A stretch of DNA of 64,000 nucleotides from Breznakiella homolactica (GCF_016616095.2 NZ_CP067089.2:62001-126000); one strand, 5' to 3'. Counted from the first letter of the stretch, positions 27,186 through 35,822 are shown. Numbers and translations: made by a program. The notes: generated by a model not told the origin, from the sequence alone.

Positions 27186-28505
27186 ATGCGGAAAAAAATC
27201 TTTGCGGTACTGATACTCATTCTGGGCTGCGGTGCTGCCGCGGGAGCTCAGGAAAGTATCGAATCCCTGGCCGGAGCCATGGATCTGATGTGGCTTTTTA
27301 TTGGCGCCATCCTGGTGTTTATAATGCAGGCCGGATTCGCGCTGGTGGAAACGGGACTCACCAGAGCCAAAAACGCAACCAACATCATCATGAAAAACCT
27401 GATGGATTTTGCCTTCGGTTCGATTGTCTACTGGATGGTGGGATGGGGGCTGATGTACGGATCCGATAAATTCGGTCTTATCGGTACTTCGGAATTCTTT
27501 AAAGGCCCCATGGGTGATCCGGCGTTCTACCGGGACTGGTTTTTCCAGGTTGTGTTCGCCGCCACCGCCGCCACCATTGTTTCGGGAGCCATGGCGGAAC
27601 GGACCCAGTTTAAATCGTACCTGATTTACACGGTGTTTATCTCAGCCGTTATTTATCCGATTTCCGGCCACTGGATCTGGGGAGGCGGCTGGCTCGCGGA
27701 TCTCGGGTTCCATGATTTCGCGGGCTCCACGGTGGTACATTCCGTAGGCGGATGGGCCGCCCTGGCGGGCGCGGCTATTCTCGGTCCCCGGCAGGGGAAA
27801 TACGTGAAAGGCGCTGACGGCAAAGTAAGTGTCCGGGCATTCCCGGGACATAACATTCCCTTTGCCTGCCTTGGCGTTTTGCTGCTCTGGTTCGGCTGGT
27901 ACGGTTTTAACTCCGCGTCCACCCTGTCGGCTCTGAGTCCCGATATTGCCCGGATTGCCGCCGTAACAACCCTCGGAGCCGCCGGCGGTACTGCGGCGGC
28001 CATGGCCGTATCATGGATCTGGTTCAAAAAACCCGACGCGTCCATGACCATGAACGGCGCGCTGGCCGGCCTGGTGGCTATTACAGCCCCCTGCAGTATC
28101 GTGTCGCCGGGAGCGGCCCTGGTTATCGGGCTCATTGCCGGAATTCTCGTGGTGCTGTCGGTTGAATTCATAGATAAGGTGCTCAAGGTGGATGATCCCG
28201 TGGGCGCGTCGTCGGTTCACCTGGTCTGCGGGATTTTCGGAACCCTGGCGGTGGGGATCTGGGGAAACGCGGAAGGCACCGCCCTGGGGCTGCTTCACGG
28301 CGGCGGATTTACACAGCTGGGAATACAGGCTGCCGGCATACTGGCTGTGGGCGGGTGGGCTGTTATAACCAGCGGACTCCTCTTCCTGGCAATCAAGGCC
28401 GTATTCGGGCTGCGGGTAAGTCCTAAGGAAGAGCTTATGGGGCTCGACATTACAGAGCACGGCAATGAAGCCTATAACGGCTTCCAGATCTTCTCCAATA
28501 TGTAG
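27186..28505 (+). CDS. amtB: Ammonium transporter AmtB
   Basis: 439-aa trimeric ammonium channel with an N-terminal signal peptide (about 1-20, ending GAAAGAQ) and eleven predicted membrane helices. Family signatures include [18 protein letters not shown], the pore histidine segments [12 protein letters not shown] and [13 protein letters not shown], and [20 protein letters not shown]. The start ATG 27186 follows TAGGAGGA. glnK begins 14 nt after the stop, the conserved amtB-glnK pairing in which PII blocks the channel when nitrogen is plentiful. Confidence 0.96.
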   Translation: MRKKIFAVLILILGCGAAAGAQESIESLAGAMDLMWLFIGAILVFIMQAGFALVETGLTRAKNATNIIMKNLMDFAFGSIVYWMVGWGLMYGSDKFGLIGTSEFFKGPMGDPAFYRDWFFQVVFAATAATIVSGAMAERTQFKSYLIYTVFISAVIYPISGHWIWGGGWLADLGFHDFAGSTVVHSVGGWAALAGAAILGPRQGKYVKGADGKVSVRAFPGHNIPFACLGVLLLWFGWYGFNSASTLSALSPDIARIAAVTTLGAAGGTAAAMAVSWIWFKKPDASMTMNGALAGLVAITAPCSIVSPGAALVIGLIAGILVVLSVEFIDKVLKVDDPVGASSVHLVCGIFGTLAVGIWGNAEGTALGLLHGGGFTQLGIQAAGILAVGGWAVITSGLLFLAIKAVFGLRVSPKEELMGLDITEHGNEAYNGFQIFSNM

Positions 28506-28519
28506 GAAGGTACACAAAT

Positions 28520-28861
28520 ATGAAACTAATAGTTGCGTACATTCAGCCCCATATGCTGAATGAAGTCAAACGGGAACTGTACAAGGCTGAGGTCTACAAG
28601 ATCTCAGTGACCAATTCCATGGGCTGCGGCCAGCAGAAGGGGTATACCGAACAGTACCGGGGTGTGGAAATTGAGGTTAATCTCCTTAAGAAAGTCCGGA
28701 TTGAAATTGTCGTGAATGAGGAATTTGTCAGTCCCACGGTGAACGCCATTATTCAGGGGGCACGGACCGGCGAAATCGGTGACGGAAAAATATTTATCCT
28801 GCCTATAGAGGACTGTATCCGTATCCGGACCGGAGAGACCGGCAGTTCCGCGGTTGGATAA
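28520..28861 (+). CDS. glnK: Nitrogen regulatory protein PII (GlnK-like)
   Basis: 113-aa trimeric PII signal protein that reads ATP/ADP and 2-oxoglutarate and gates AmtB. The C-terminal signature [20 protein letters not shown] followed by RTGE is intact. In the T-loop (about 37-55, [18 protein letters not shown]) Tyr46 is kept, but position 51, the tyrosine uridylylated by GlnD in many bacteria, is Ile, and position 49 is Val. Control would then be by effector binding or another modification. Adjacent to and cotranscribed with amtB. Confidence 0.95.
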   Translation: MKLIVAYIQPHMLNEVKRELYKAEVYKISVTNSMGCGQQKGYTEQYRGVEIEVNLLKKVRIEIVVNEEFVSPTVNAIIQGARTGEIGDGKIFILPIEDCIRIRTGETGSSAVG

Positions 28862-28879
28862 TATTCTTACGGAGGATAT

Positions 28880-28920
28880 GACATTCATGTAGGAAATATT
28901 TATAAAGTTACATAAATGTA
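28880..28920 (+). promoter_or_regulatory. Paired upstream activator sites for glnN
   Basis: GACATTCATGTA (28880-28891) and TACATAAATGTA (28909-28920, perfect 12-bp palindrome), 29 bp apart start to start. Both are followed by GGAAA. They lie 179 and 150 bp before the glnN sigma-54 promoter, as at amtB. Confidence 0.65.
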
Positions 28921-29058
28921 GGAAAAAATAACAATTAACGACTAAGGAATAACCCGGCAAAGAACGGATACGGTTTAGATTTTCCATAAGTTTAATTATT
29001 ATCAGCAATTAAACTGCATCTGTTTTTTTTGCCGGATTTTAATGCATCCGGGTATATT

Positions 29059-29075
29059 TGGCATGAAAATTGCAT
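29059..29075 (+). promoter_or_regulatory. Sigma-54 promoter of glnN
   Basis: TGGCATGAAAATTGCAT, identical over 17 bases to the amtB promoter, with GG at -24 and GC at -12. Transcription would start near 29086, which argues against translation from the ATG at 29087 and for the ATG at 29111. Confidence 0.93.
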
Positions 29076-29110
29076 AGATAAAATATATGCCTGGATTTTC
29101 GGAGGACACC

Positions 29111-31234
29111 ATGAACAATGCCATTGATTTTACCAAAACACCGGTTACCGAAGTATACGGAAGCAACTGCTTTTCCAACGCTGTGATGCGGGAACGGCTG
29201 CCTAAAAACATTTTTAAGGAAATCCTGGCGGTCCAGGCCGGCGAAAAAGAACTGACCCTGGAAGTCGCCGAATTCGCTGCCGCGGCCATGCGGGACTGGG
29301 CGCTTTCAAAAGGCGCCACCCATTATACCCATTGGTTCCATCCTCTGACCGGTCTGACGGCGGAGAAGCATGATTCGTTTATTTCGCCCACCGCCGACGG
29401 CAGGGTGATAATGGAATTCTCCGGGAAGGAACTGATCAAAGGGGAACCGGATGCCTCCAGCTTCCCCTCGGGCGGACTCAGGGCAACCTTTGAAGCCCGG
29501 GGGTATACGGCCTGGGATGTTACGAGCCCGGCGTTTCTCAAGCAGGATCTTACGGGAACCACCTTATGCATTCCCACCGCGTTTATCAGTTACTACGGCC
29601 ATGCCCTGGACAAGAAGGTGCCCCTCCTTAAGTCCCTGGACGCGCTGAGCACCGAGGCCATCCGGGTTTTAAAGGCCCTGGGCAATGAAACCTCGAAACG
29701 GGTAATAACCACGGTTGGTCCGGAACAGGAATACTTTCTGGTGGACAAGCAGTTTTACGATCAGCGCCCGGATCTGATACTTACGGGCCGGACGGTTTTC
29801 GGTTCAATGCCCGCCAAGGGACAGGAAATGGAAGACCATTATTTCGGCGCTCTCAAGGAGCGGGTTTCCATTTTTATGCGGGAACTCAACACCGAACTCT
29901 GGAAGGTCGGCGTATCCGCGAAGACCCAGCACAATGAGGTCGCCCCGAACCAGTTTGAAATAGCCCCGATTTTCACTACCGCCACGGTCGCGGTGGACGC
30001 CAACCAGATGGTGATGGAAACCATCAGGAATACCGCCCGCCGGCACGGTATGGAAGCGCTTCTCCATGAAAAACCCTTTGACGGCGTAAACGGATCGGGA
30101 AAACACAACAACTGGTCCATGGCAACCGATGATGGTGTTAACCTGCTTGAACCCGGTGAAAACCCCGAGTCCAACGCCCGGTTCCTGCTGTTTACCGCTG
30201 CTGTGGTAGAAGCCGTTGACCGGTACGCGCTGCTGCTCAGGGCTTCCGCCGCATCGGCGGGAAACGATCACCGGCTGGGAGCGAACGAGGCGCCGCCGGC
30301 TATCATTTCGATTTTTTTCGGCGGTCCGCTGACCGAGATATTCGATAATATTGCCGACAGAAAAACAGGAACAAAGACAGGGGGTGCCCACCGGATTAAA
30401 TTAGGGGTCACGAGCCTTCCGACACTTCCCGTGGATGTCTCCGACCGGAACAGGACGAGTCCCTTCGCCTTTACGGGAAACAAGTTTGAATTCCGGATGG
30501 TCGGTTCCTCCCAGTCCATCGCAACACCCAACACGTATCTTAATACCGCAGTTGCCCAGGTCCTTTCGGAATTTGCTGATACACTTGAAAAGGCCAAGGA
30601 CAAAAATACCGCCATCCAGGATATTATCAGGGAAAGCTACTCAAAGCACCGCCGGGTGGTCTTTAACGGGAACGGGTACTCCGAAGAATGGGTGCTGGAA
30701 GCGGAACGGCGGGGCCTTCCCAATGTCCGCAACACCGTCGATGTTCTTCCGGTGATGACCCAGAAGGATACGGTAGCTCTTTTTGAAAGCCATAAGGTTC
30801 TTACCAAGGATGAACTGGAAAGCCGGTACCATATTTATCTGGAGAAATATTCCAAGCAGATAAATATTGAAGCCGGGGTTATGATCGACATGGCCCGGCG
30901 TTCCATATTCCCCGCGGTAAGTTCTTATGCGGGGGACCTCGCCAAGGATGCCGCGGCCCTTGCTTCCATCGGCGCGGTAAGCGCTCCCCAGGAAAAGCGG
31001 GCCAAGCGGATAGCCGAGCTTTCAGCGGAGCTCTACGATGAAACGGCAAAACTGGAAAAAGTGCTTGAAGAAGCCCAGGTCGTGGAAGATGCTTTTGCCC
31101 AGGCTAAGGTATACCAGGAGAAGGTTATCCCCGTGATGGACGGAGTCCGGTCCCGGGCTGACGCGCTCGAAAAAATTGTTTCAAAATGCGCCTGGCCGTA
31201 TCCGACCTATGAGGAACTGCTCTTTAAACTGTAA
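29111..31234 (+). CDS. glnN: Glutamine synthetase type III
   Basis: 707 aa, the length of the large dodecameric GSIII family. Recognisable segments are EVYGSNCFSNAVMRERLPKN at the start, THWFHPLTGLTAEKHDSF, VGPEQEYFLVD, QHNEVAPNQFEIAPIF, GSGKHNNWSM, and NRTSPFAFTGNKFEFRMVGS. It joins ammonia to glutamate with ATP. The start chosen is ATG 29111, 5 nt after GGAGG; an in-frame ATG at 29087 lies at the expected transcription start. Controlled by the sigma-54 promoter and paired sites upstream; a strong terminator follows. Confidence 0.95.
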   Translation: MNNAIDFTKTPVTEVYGSNCFSNAVMRERLPKNIFKEILAVQAGEKELTLEVAEFAAAAMRDWALSKGATHYTHWFHPLTGLTAEKHDSFISPTADGRVIMEFSGKELIKGEPDASSFPSGGLRATFEARGYTAWDVTSPAFLKQDLTGTTLCIPTAFISYYGHALDKKVPLLKSLDALSTEAIRVLKALGNETSKRVITTVGPEQEYFLVDKQFYDQRPDLILTGRTVFGSMPAKGQEMEDHYFGALKERVSIFMRELNTELWKVGVSAKTQHNEVAPNQFEIAPIFTTATVAVDANQMVMETIRNTARRHGMEALLHEKPFDGVNGSGKHNNWSMATDDGVNLLEPGENPESNARFLLFTAAVVEAVDRYALLLRASAASAGNDHRLGANEAPPAIISIFFGGPLTEIFDNIADRKTGTKTGGAHRIKLGVTSLPTLPVDVSDRNRTSPFAFTGNKFEFRMVGSSQSIATPNTYLNTAVAQVLSEFADTLEKAKDKNTAIQDIIRESYSKHRRVVFNGNGYSEEWVLEAERRGLPNVRNTVDVLPVMTQKDTVALFESHKVLTKDELESRYHIYLEKYSKQINIEAGVMIDMARRSIFPAVSSYAGDLAKDAAALASIGAVSAPQEKRAKRIAELSAELYDETAKLEKVLEEAQVVEDAFAQAKVYQEKVIPVMDGVRSRADALEKIVSKCAWPYPTYEELLFKL

Positions 31235-31269
31235 CGGATTTCCGTTCCAAGGAATCCCGGACTGTTTTT

Positions 31270-31304
31270 CGGCCGTTTCGTTTTATACGATACGGCCGTT
31301 TTTT
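31270..31304 (+). terminator. Intrinsic terminator of glnN
   Basis: CGGCCGT pairs with ACGGCCG, with an inner TCGT/ACGA extension, followed by six T (TTTTTT at about 31299-31304). It lies 36 nt after the glnN stop. Confidence 0.9.
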
Positions 31305-31364
31305 GCTTTGAAAAGTAAGGTAATTTTACTAAATTATATATAGATATGTAAAAAAGGAGTTCTT

Positions 31365-31562
31365 ATGGCAATTACCAGAGTTTGGCTCGACGAGAGTGAA
31401 GGGGACTGCATTTCCTGCGGAACCTGTGAGGCTGTTTGTCCGGAGGTTTTTTCGATTCCCGATAAAATGGTAGTAAACGACGGAGTTGACTTCTCGCAGT
31501 ACGAAGACGGTATCCGGGAGGCCATTGAAGCCTGTCCCACATCGGTAATAAAAGCCGAATAA
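31365..31562 (+). CDS. Single-cluster [4Fe-4S] ferredoxin
   Basis: 65-aa soluble electron carrier. Cys15, Cys18 and Cys21 (CISCGTC) and Cys57 (EACPTSVIKAE) are the four expected cluster ligands. Cys25 (AVCPEVF) is extra, so the exact ligand set could vary. Acidic throughout. The start ATG 31365 follows AAAAGGAG. It is an isolated plus-strand gene whose stop is 12 nt from the convergent tatD; its partner enzyme is not evident. Confidence 0.92.
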   Translation: MAITRVWLDESEGDCISCGTCEAVCPEVFSIPDKMVVNDGVDFSQYEDGIREAIEACPTSVIKAE

Positions 31563-31574
31563 TACCCCGGGAAT

Positions 31575-32372
31575 TTACCAGTCTATCCTGAAAAGCGAAA
31601 CAACGTTTTTTCCGATTTCTTCCGCCAGGTAATCGTGGTCTGCTGATTTGAGACCGGATGCCAGGCGGTAGGTTTCGGATACCATCCCCGGCTCGGCGGC
31701 TTTTCCACGGTGGGGGACCGGAGCGAGATAGGGGCAGTCGGTTTCCAGCAGAAGCCGGTCCAGCGGAACGGCCGCCAGCGCCTCACGGATTGAGCCGGCG
31801 CTTTTGTATGTGGCATTCCCCGCAAATGAAATAAAACATCCCAGATCAAGGAATGTCTTTGCTTCTTCATATCCGTAGGAAAAGCAATGGATTACCGCTG
31901 TCACATCCCGGTGCCGGGCGAGTACCTCCGCGGTTTCTTTAGCGGAATCCCGGGAATGAATAATCACCGGGAGGCTGAGTCTGCGGGCCAGATCAAGCTG
32001 CAGTTCAAGCAGTTCTCTTTCTCCGGCGAGATCCGCACCGTTTTCCGCGGTATTCCAGTGCCGGTCGAGACCGCATTCCCCGACGGCGACTACATAGCCT
32101 TCCGGGGCTTCCCGGATATGTCCCTCCAGTTCCGCCGCGCGGCTGGCCCGTTCTTCTATTGCCTCTCCGGACGGCCAGATTCCCGCGGTAAACCGTATTT
32201 TTCCGAATTGTTTAAACGCGGCTATCCGTCCGGAAAGGTCCCCGGCTTCGGTTCCTATATCAATAATCCCCCTAAAACCTCCGGCAAAGAGCTCGGAAAG
32301 CCGCTGTTCCGCCGGAATCCCCCGGCGGGAAAGCATGGACAGGTGGGCATGGGTGTCTATTAGTCCCTTCAT
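31575..32372 (-). CDS. tatD: TatD family metal-dependent hydrolase
   Basis: 265 aa from the ATG at 32372 (MKGLIDTHAHLSM). Metal and catalytic motifs: DTHAHL, VGECGLDRHWN, PVIIHSRDSAKET, AVIHCFSYG and LLETDCPYLAPVPHRGK. Family members are 3'-5' DNA exonucleases or related hydrolases. A TTG further upstream would add six residues. The start region overlaps the divergent tRNA-Leu promoter. Confidence 0.93.
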   Translation of the reverse strand: MKGLIDTHAHLSMLSRRGIPAEQRLSELFAGGFRGIIDIGTEAGDLSGRIAAFKQFGKIRFTAGIWPSGEAIEERASRAAELEGHIREAPEGYVVAVGECGLDRHWNTAENGADLAGERELLELQLDLARRLSLPVIIHSRDSAKETAEVLARHRDVTAVIHCFSYGYEEAKTFLDLGCFISFAGNATYKSAGSIREALAAVPLDRLLLETDCPYLAPVPHRGKAAEPGMVSETYRLASGLKSADHDYLAEEIGKNVVSLFRIDW

Positions 32373-32377
32373 ACTTC

Positions 32378-32406
32378 TTGACCTTAGCAAACTCAGTTGG
32401 TACTAT
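32378..32406 (+). promoter_or_regulatory. Sigma-70 promoter of tRNA-Leu
   Basis: TTGACC (32378-32383), a 17-nt spacer and TACTAT (32401-32406): 5/6 and 5/6 matches at ideal spacing. Transcription would start about 30 nt before the mature tRNA. Confidence 0.8.
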
Positions 32407-32442
32407 GCAATGGCATATCCATCCTGCGGCAGGCTTCTTTTC

Positions 32443-32525
32443 GCCGGGATGGTGGAATGGTAGACACCGGGGACTTAAAATCCCCTCCCCGAAAGGGGGT
32501 ACGGGTTCAAATCCCGTTCCCGGCA
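32443..32525 (+). tRNA. tRNA-Leu (anticodon TAA)
   Basis: Acceptor GCCGGGA/TCCCGGC, anticodon stem GGGGA/TCCCC with loop CTTAAAA (anticodon TAA, reading TTA/TTG), a long variable arm typical of leucine tRNAs, and T arm ACGGG-TTCAAAT-CCCGT. The discriminator is A; CCA is not encoded. Confidence 0.96.
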
Positions 32526-32536
32526 AGATATGCGGA

Positions 32537-32562
32537 AGAGGCGGATCACCGCCTCTTTTTTT
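32537..32562 (+). terminator. Intrinsic terminator of tRNA-Leu
   Basis: AGAGGCGG (32537-32544) pairs with CCGCCTCT (32549-32556) around ATCA, followed by six T. Confidence 0.93.
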
Positions 32563-32599
32563 ATACAATAAACTTGGGTCGCATCCCGCAGACGGTATC

Positions 32600-32884
32600 C
32601 TAAGGCTGCGGCATGTTTCTCAGAGCCCCGGCGCACCAGACATCGGTCCAGCCGAAGGATTCGAGCATGGTCACCGCCCGGTTCCCCCGCATTCCCGATG
32701 CGCAGTATGTCAGGATCAGCCGGTCCTTGGGTTCCAGTTTTTCCAGATTTGCGGGTATCGATTCTACCGGAATATTAACCGCTCCCGGGTACGCCCCGGT
32801 TTGGTATTCCAGATCACTGCGGACATCCACGATCATGGCGCCGTCCTGTATTTTTTTTACGATTTCAGATTGACTTAACTGCAT
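32600..32884 (-). CDS. Rhodanese-like domain protein
   Basis: 94-aa single rhodanese domain. The active-site loop is CASGMR with catalytic Cys61, and the N-terminal motif DVRSDLEYQTGAYPGAVNIP is typical. Such stand-alone domains carry persulphide sulphur or act in stress responses; no partner is indicated here. The ATG at 32884 has AGGAAGG about 8 nt before it. Its start overlaps the end of the upstream thioesterase gene by 20 nt, so the two are probably cotranscribed. Confidence 0.92.
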   Translation of the reverse strand: MQLSQSEIVKKIQDGAMIVDVRSDLEYQTGAYPGAVNIPVESIPANLEKLEPKDRLILTYCASGMRGNRAVTMLESFGWTDVWCAGALRNMPQP

Positions 32885-33689
32885 TTTTTTCCTTCCTGCT
32901 ATTAAGTCTAGTACCGCTTGTCCTAACTGTCCATGTTGATTCGGCGCAGGCCGCTATCCGGTATTCACCGGTTTTGGGGTCCCCTGAATACACCCCCAGG
33001 CGGCAGCTGAGTGCCGGATAGATTGTGCTGCCGTACTCCGCCACGGACCGTACCTGCTGGCCTTTACGGACCTCATGGATAAACCGTCCTTCAACCGATG
33101 ACAGGACATAGGTGTTTCTTATTTCTTCCTGAACCGATTCGATGGCCCACTCGAGATACCGTACATTGTTGACATGGCCGTTGGTATCCAGATCAAGGGA
33201 GCGGACGGTATACGGCGCGGCGTACGGATGGAGTTCCGGCGGATCTCCTCCGGGTCTTCTCCGTTTCAGATCCTTCTGTTCCTTGGGTTTCCAGATATCC
33301 AGAAATTCCTGTTTGATCGGCGCCGGCCGTTTTTCATCAACATTAAAAAAAGACCACAGAGAATGGGCCTTTCCGATGATACGCCCCTGTTCATCCTTGA
33401 CCGCGAAATTCCTCCGGCCGTAAAAAAGATGGGCCGCGTCGGCCCATGTTTCCACGGTAAAATACTCCCCGTTCCGGGGATACCGGAACATCCGGAATCC
33501 TCCTTCCAGGAGAACCCAGCCGTATCCGTCCTCTTTTAAGGAAAACATATCCCATCCCGCTGCCTGGCAGTGGGCAGCGGCGGTTTCCTCAAACAGGGCC
33601 ATCATGGTTGTGGGTTTTACTTCACCGTTGGTATCCATTTCGTAATACCGGGGCGAAAAGGATTTTTTGATCCTTGGTATTTTTTCCAT
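32865..33689 (-). CDS. Acyl-ACP thioesterase (FatA/FatB family)
   Basis: 274 aa with two hot-dog domains. The N-terminal half shows TTMMALFEETAAAHCQAAG and WADAAHLFYGRRNFAVKDEQ; the C-terminal half carries the catalytic segment DLDTNGHVNNVRYLEWAIE with the conserved Asn and His. It releases free fatty acids from acyl carrier protein during lipid synthesis. ATG at 33689. Likely first gene of a two-gene unit with the rhodanese gene. Confidence 0.9.
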   Translation of the reverse strand: MEKIPRIKKSFSPRYYEMDTNGEVKPTTMMALFEETAAAHCQAAGWDMFSLKEDGYGWVLLEGGFRMFRYPRNGEYFTVETWADAAHLFYGRRNFAVKDEQGRIIGKAHSLWSFFNVDEKRPAPIKQEFLDIWKPKEQKDLKRRRPGGDPPELHPYAAPYTVRSLDLDTNGHVNNVRYLEWAIESVQEEIRNTYVLSSVEGRFIHEVRKGQQVRSVAEYGSTIYPALSCRLGVYSGDPKTGEYRIAACAESTWTVRTSGTRLNSRKEKNAVKSI

Positions 33690-33766
33690 ATCAGTTTAGA
33701 CACCCGGAGACGGTCCCGGTTGCAGAAAAAATTTATAAAAAAAATGAATAAATATGCAAAATTGTA

Positions 33767-33795
33767 TTGACAGCGATTTCAATAAAATATAAAAT
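33767..33795 (+). promoter_or_regulatory. Sigma-70 promoter of the ABC importer operon
   Basis: TTGACA (33767-33772), a 17-nt spacer and TAAAAT (33790-33795), 6/6 and 5/6 matches. Start site expected near 33802, inside the palindrome that follows. Confidence 0.85.
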
Positions 33796-33816
33796 GTTTC
33801 TATCAATAGAAACATT
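33793..33816. promoter_or_regulatory. Palindromic operator over the transcription start
   Basis: AATGTTTCTAT (33793-33803) and ATAGAAACATT (33806-33816) are perfect inverted repeats separated by CA. The dyad begins in the -10 element and covers the predicted start site, the usual place for a repressor to bind. It could also form a hairpin in the leader. No regulator gene is adjacent. Confidence 0.75.
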
Positions 33817-33848
33817 CAGGGAATGTTCCTATTACAAGGAGTAGGGAA

Positions 33849-34841
33849 ATGAAGAAGAATAGTGTTATCGGTGTAATCATGTTCTGCTGTGCAGCGGCAC
33901 TGTTTGGCGGCGGAAACAAGGACAATTCCGGGACAATCCGGATAGGGATTTCAAAAATAGTCCAGCACGAAGCCCTGGACGCGATAGAACAGGGGATTCA
34001 GGATGAAATCAACGCAGCACTCCCGAATGTGGTATACGATCTGCAGAATGCCAACGGGGATATGAGCACCGCCACACAGATCGCCAATAAATTCAAAAGT
34101 GAACGGGTTTCCGTCGCCGTGGGTATCGCGACTCCCGTGGCAATCGCCCTGGCAAATACCATCAAGGATGTTCCGGTGGTATTCTCCTGTGTCACCGATC
34201 CGGTCCAGGCGGGCCTCGTTTCGAGTGTTGACCGGGGGGAGGGGAATGTTACCGGGCTCTCCGACGCTATTCCCACGGCCGAGCATATCGCCATGTTCAA
34301 GGAAATCGCGGGCATAAAAACCCTGGGGTATATCTATACCAGTTCCGAGGATAATTCCATCGCGGCCCGTACCCTGGTGGAGGAGGCCTGCGCCGCGAAC
34401 GGTATTGCCTTTGTGAGCCAGTCTATTTCCAATTCCGCGGAACTCCGCCAGGCTGCGGAGGCCATTGTAAACCGGGTTGACGGAATCTACCTGACCACGG
34501 ACAATACGGTATTCTCGGCGCTTCCCGCGCTGATCAAGGTTTTCCATGACAATAAAAAGCCGATCTTTTCCGGGGATGTCACCGGAGCGCTGAATGGCGG
34601 ATGTATGATCGCTTCGGGATTTAACTATTACAAAGCCGGCCGCGCCACGGGCCAGATGATCCTGGAGATTCTTGATGGCAGGAAGCCGGCGGATATGCCG
34701 GTTAAGTTCATCACCGATCCCGCGGAAACGGACCTGCTCTTTGACCTGGATGAGGCGGCAAACTGCGGAATCACGATTCCCCCATCGTACCTGAACGCGG
34801 CCAACCTGATTTTCAGGAACGGAAAACTGGAACGGAAATAG
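33849..34841 (+). CDS. ABC importer substrate-binding protein (ABC_sub_bind family)
   Basis: 330 aa with an N-terminal export signal (residues 1-20) rich in Ala, Cys and Phe; no clear lipobox at the expected place, although Cys13/Cys14 exist. The body matches the two-lobed periplasmic-binding fold of the TrpX/YtlA-like family (VGIATPVAIALANTIKDVPV, VFSCVTDPVQAGLV, YLTTDNTVFSALPAL). The family handles small molecules such as amino acids; the substrate is not known here. It has its own promoter and operator, with a terminator-like hairpin before the permease gene. Confidence 0.88.
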   Translation: MKKNSVIGVIMFCCAAALFGGGNKDNSGTIRIGISKIVQHEALDAIEQGIQDEINAALPNVVYDLQNANGDMSTATQIANKFKSERVSVAVGIATPVAIALANTIKDVPVVFSCVTDPVQAGLVSSVDRGEGNVTGLSDAIPTAEHIAMFKEIAGIKTLGYIYTSSEDNSIAARTLVEEACAANGIAFVSQSISNSAELRQAAEAIVNRVDGIYLTTDNTVFSALPALIKVFHDNKKPIFSGDVTGALNGGCMIASGFNYYKAGRATGQMILEILDGRKPADMPVKFITDPAETDLLFDLDEAANCGITIPPSYLNAANLIFRNGKLERK

Positions 34842-34863
34842 TTTTACAGCAGCGCACATTTCG

Positions 34864-34894
34864 GGCTGCCCTGCCGGAGCGGGGCAGCCTTTTT
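34864..34894 (+). terminator. Partial terminator between binding protein and permease
   Basis: GGCTGCCC (34864-34871) pairs with GGGCAGCC (34882-34889), followed by TTTTT. It sits inside the operon 23 nt after the binding-protein stop. Read-through is needed to express the permease, so it would make binding protein in excess. Confidence 0.8.
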
Positions 34895-34904
34895 GAGGTA
34901 CCCG

Positions 34905-35822
34905 ATGATAACTGGAATTTTAACCGAGGGATTTATTTACGGGATCATGGTCCTGGCGGTGCTGATAACCTTCAGGATTCTCAACTTTGCGGACATGACC
35001 GTTGATGGTTCCTTTCCCATGGGCGCGGCGATTACGGCGGTGCTGCTGACCGGCGGCCACCATCCTCTGCTGGCCGTGGGGGCCGCTTTTTTCGGCGGAG
35101 CCCTGGCGGGGCTGGTCACCGCCCTGATCCACACAAAGCTGAAAATTCCCGACCTTCTGTCGGGGATCCTCACCATGACCATGCTGTATTCGGTAAATCT
35201 CCGTATCATGAACAACCGCGCAAACGTATCCCTCCTGAGGGTGTCCACGGTATTTTCCGGCATTGGTGAATGGGCGGGGCGTTTTATGAACCCCGAACTC
35301 GCGGTGGTATTGTACTGCCTCCTGGTTGTGGGGGTTATAAAAATCGCCATCGATCTTTTTTTCCATACCGATTTCGGACTTACCCTCGGCGCTCTGGGAT
35401 CCAATCCCCAGCTGGTGATTTCCCAGGGTATGAATCCCGATCTCATAAAAACTGCGGGTATCTGTCTGGCCAACGGCCTGGTGGGAATTTCCGGTTCCAT
35501 GGCAGCCATGTACCAGGGTTTCGCGGATGTGAATTTCGGGGCCGGTATGGTGGTCTCCGGCCTCGCCTCCCTGATGATCGGTGAATTCGTTATCCGGTCA
35601 AATAAAATCGCCCTGCTGACCTTCCGGGTTATCATCGGTTCAATTATTTACCGGGGACTTATGTATCTTGCCAGAACCTACGGATACATCATCAACATGG
35701 GCGCCAATGACCTGAAACTTATCACCGGGCTTCTTATTATTGTCTGCATTCTGATTTCACGGACCGGATTCAGGAGCGGCCAGAAACGGAAGCGGTCCGG
35801 CTCCCGGGAGGCAGTGAAATGA
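34905..35822 (+). CDS. ABC importer permease
   Basis: 305-aa membrane protein of the branched-chain-type permease family (about eight or nine helices), with GFIYGIMVLAVLITFRILNF at the start and SGSMAAMYQGFADVNFGAGM in the middle. The start is the ATG at 34905 with GAGG 6 nt before; a TTG at 34893 overlaps that site. It works with the binding protein before it and the ATPase after it, whose ATG overlaps this stop (ATGA). Confidence 0.9.
   Translation: MITGILTEGFIYGIMVLAVLITFRILNFADMTVDGSFPMGAAITAVLLTGGHHPLLAVGAAFFGGALAGLVTALIHTKLKIPDLLSGILTMTMLYSVNLRIMNNRANVSLLRVSTVFSGIGEWAGRFMNPELAVVLYCLLVVGVIKIAIDLFFHTDFGLTLGALGSNPQLVISQGMNPDLIKTAGICLANGLVGISGSMAAMYQGFADVNFGAGMVVSGLASLMIGEFVIRSNKIALLTFRVIIGSIIYRGLMYLARTYGYIINMGANDLKLITGLLIIVCILISRTGFRSGQKRKRSGSREAVK

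Noticed and set aside
29087..29110. Upstream ATG as glnN start
   Set aside because: It coincides with the expected start of transcription from the sigma-54 promoter, while ATG 29111 has GGAGG at the right distance.
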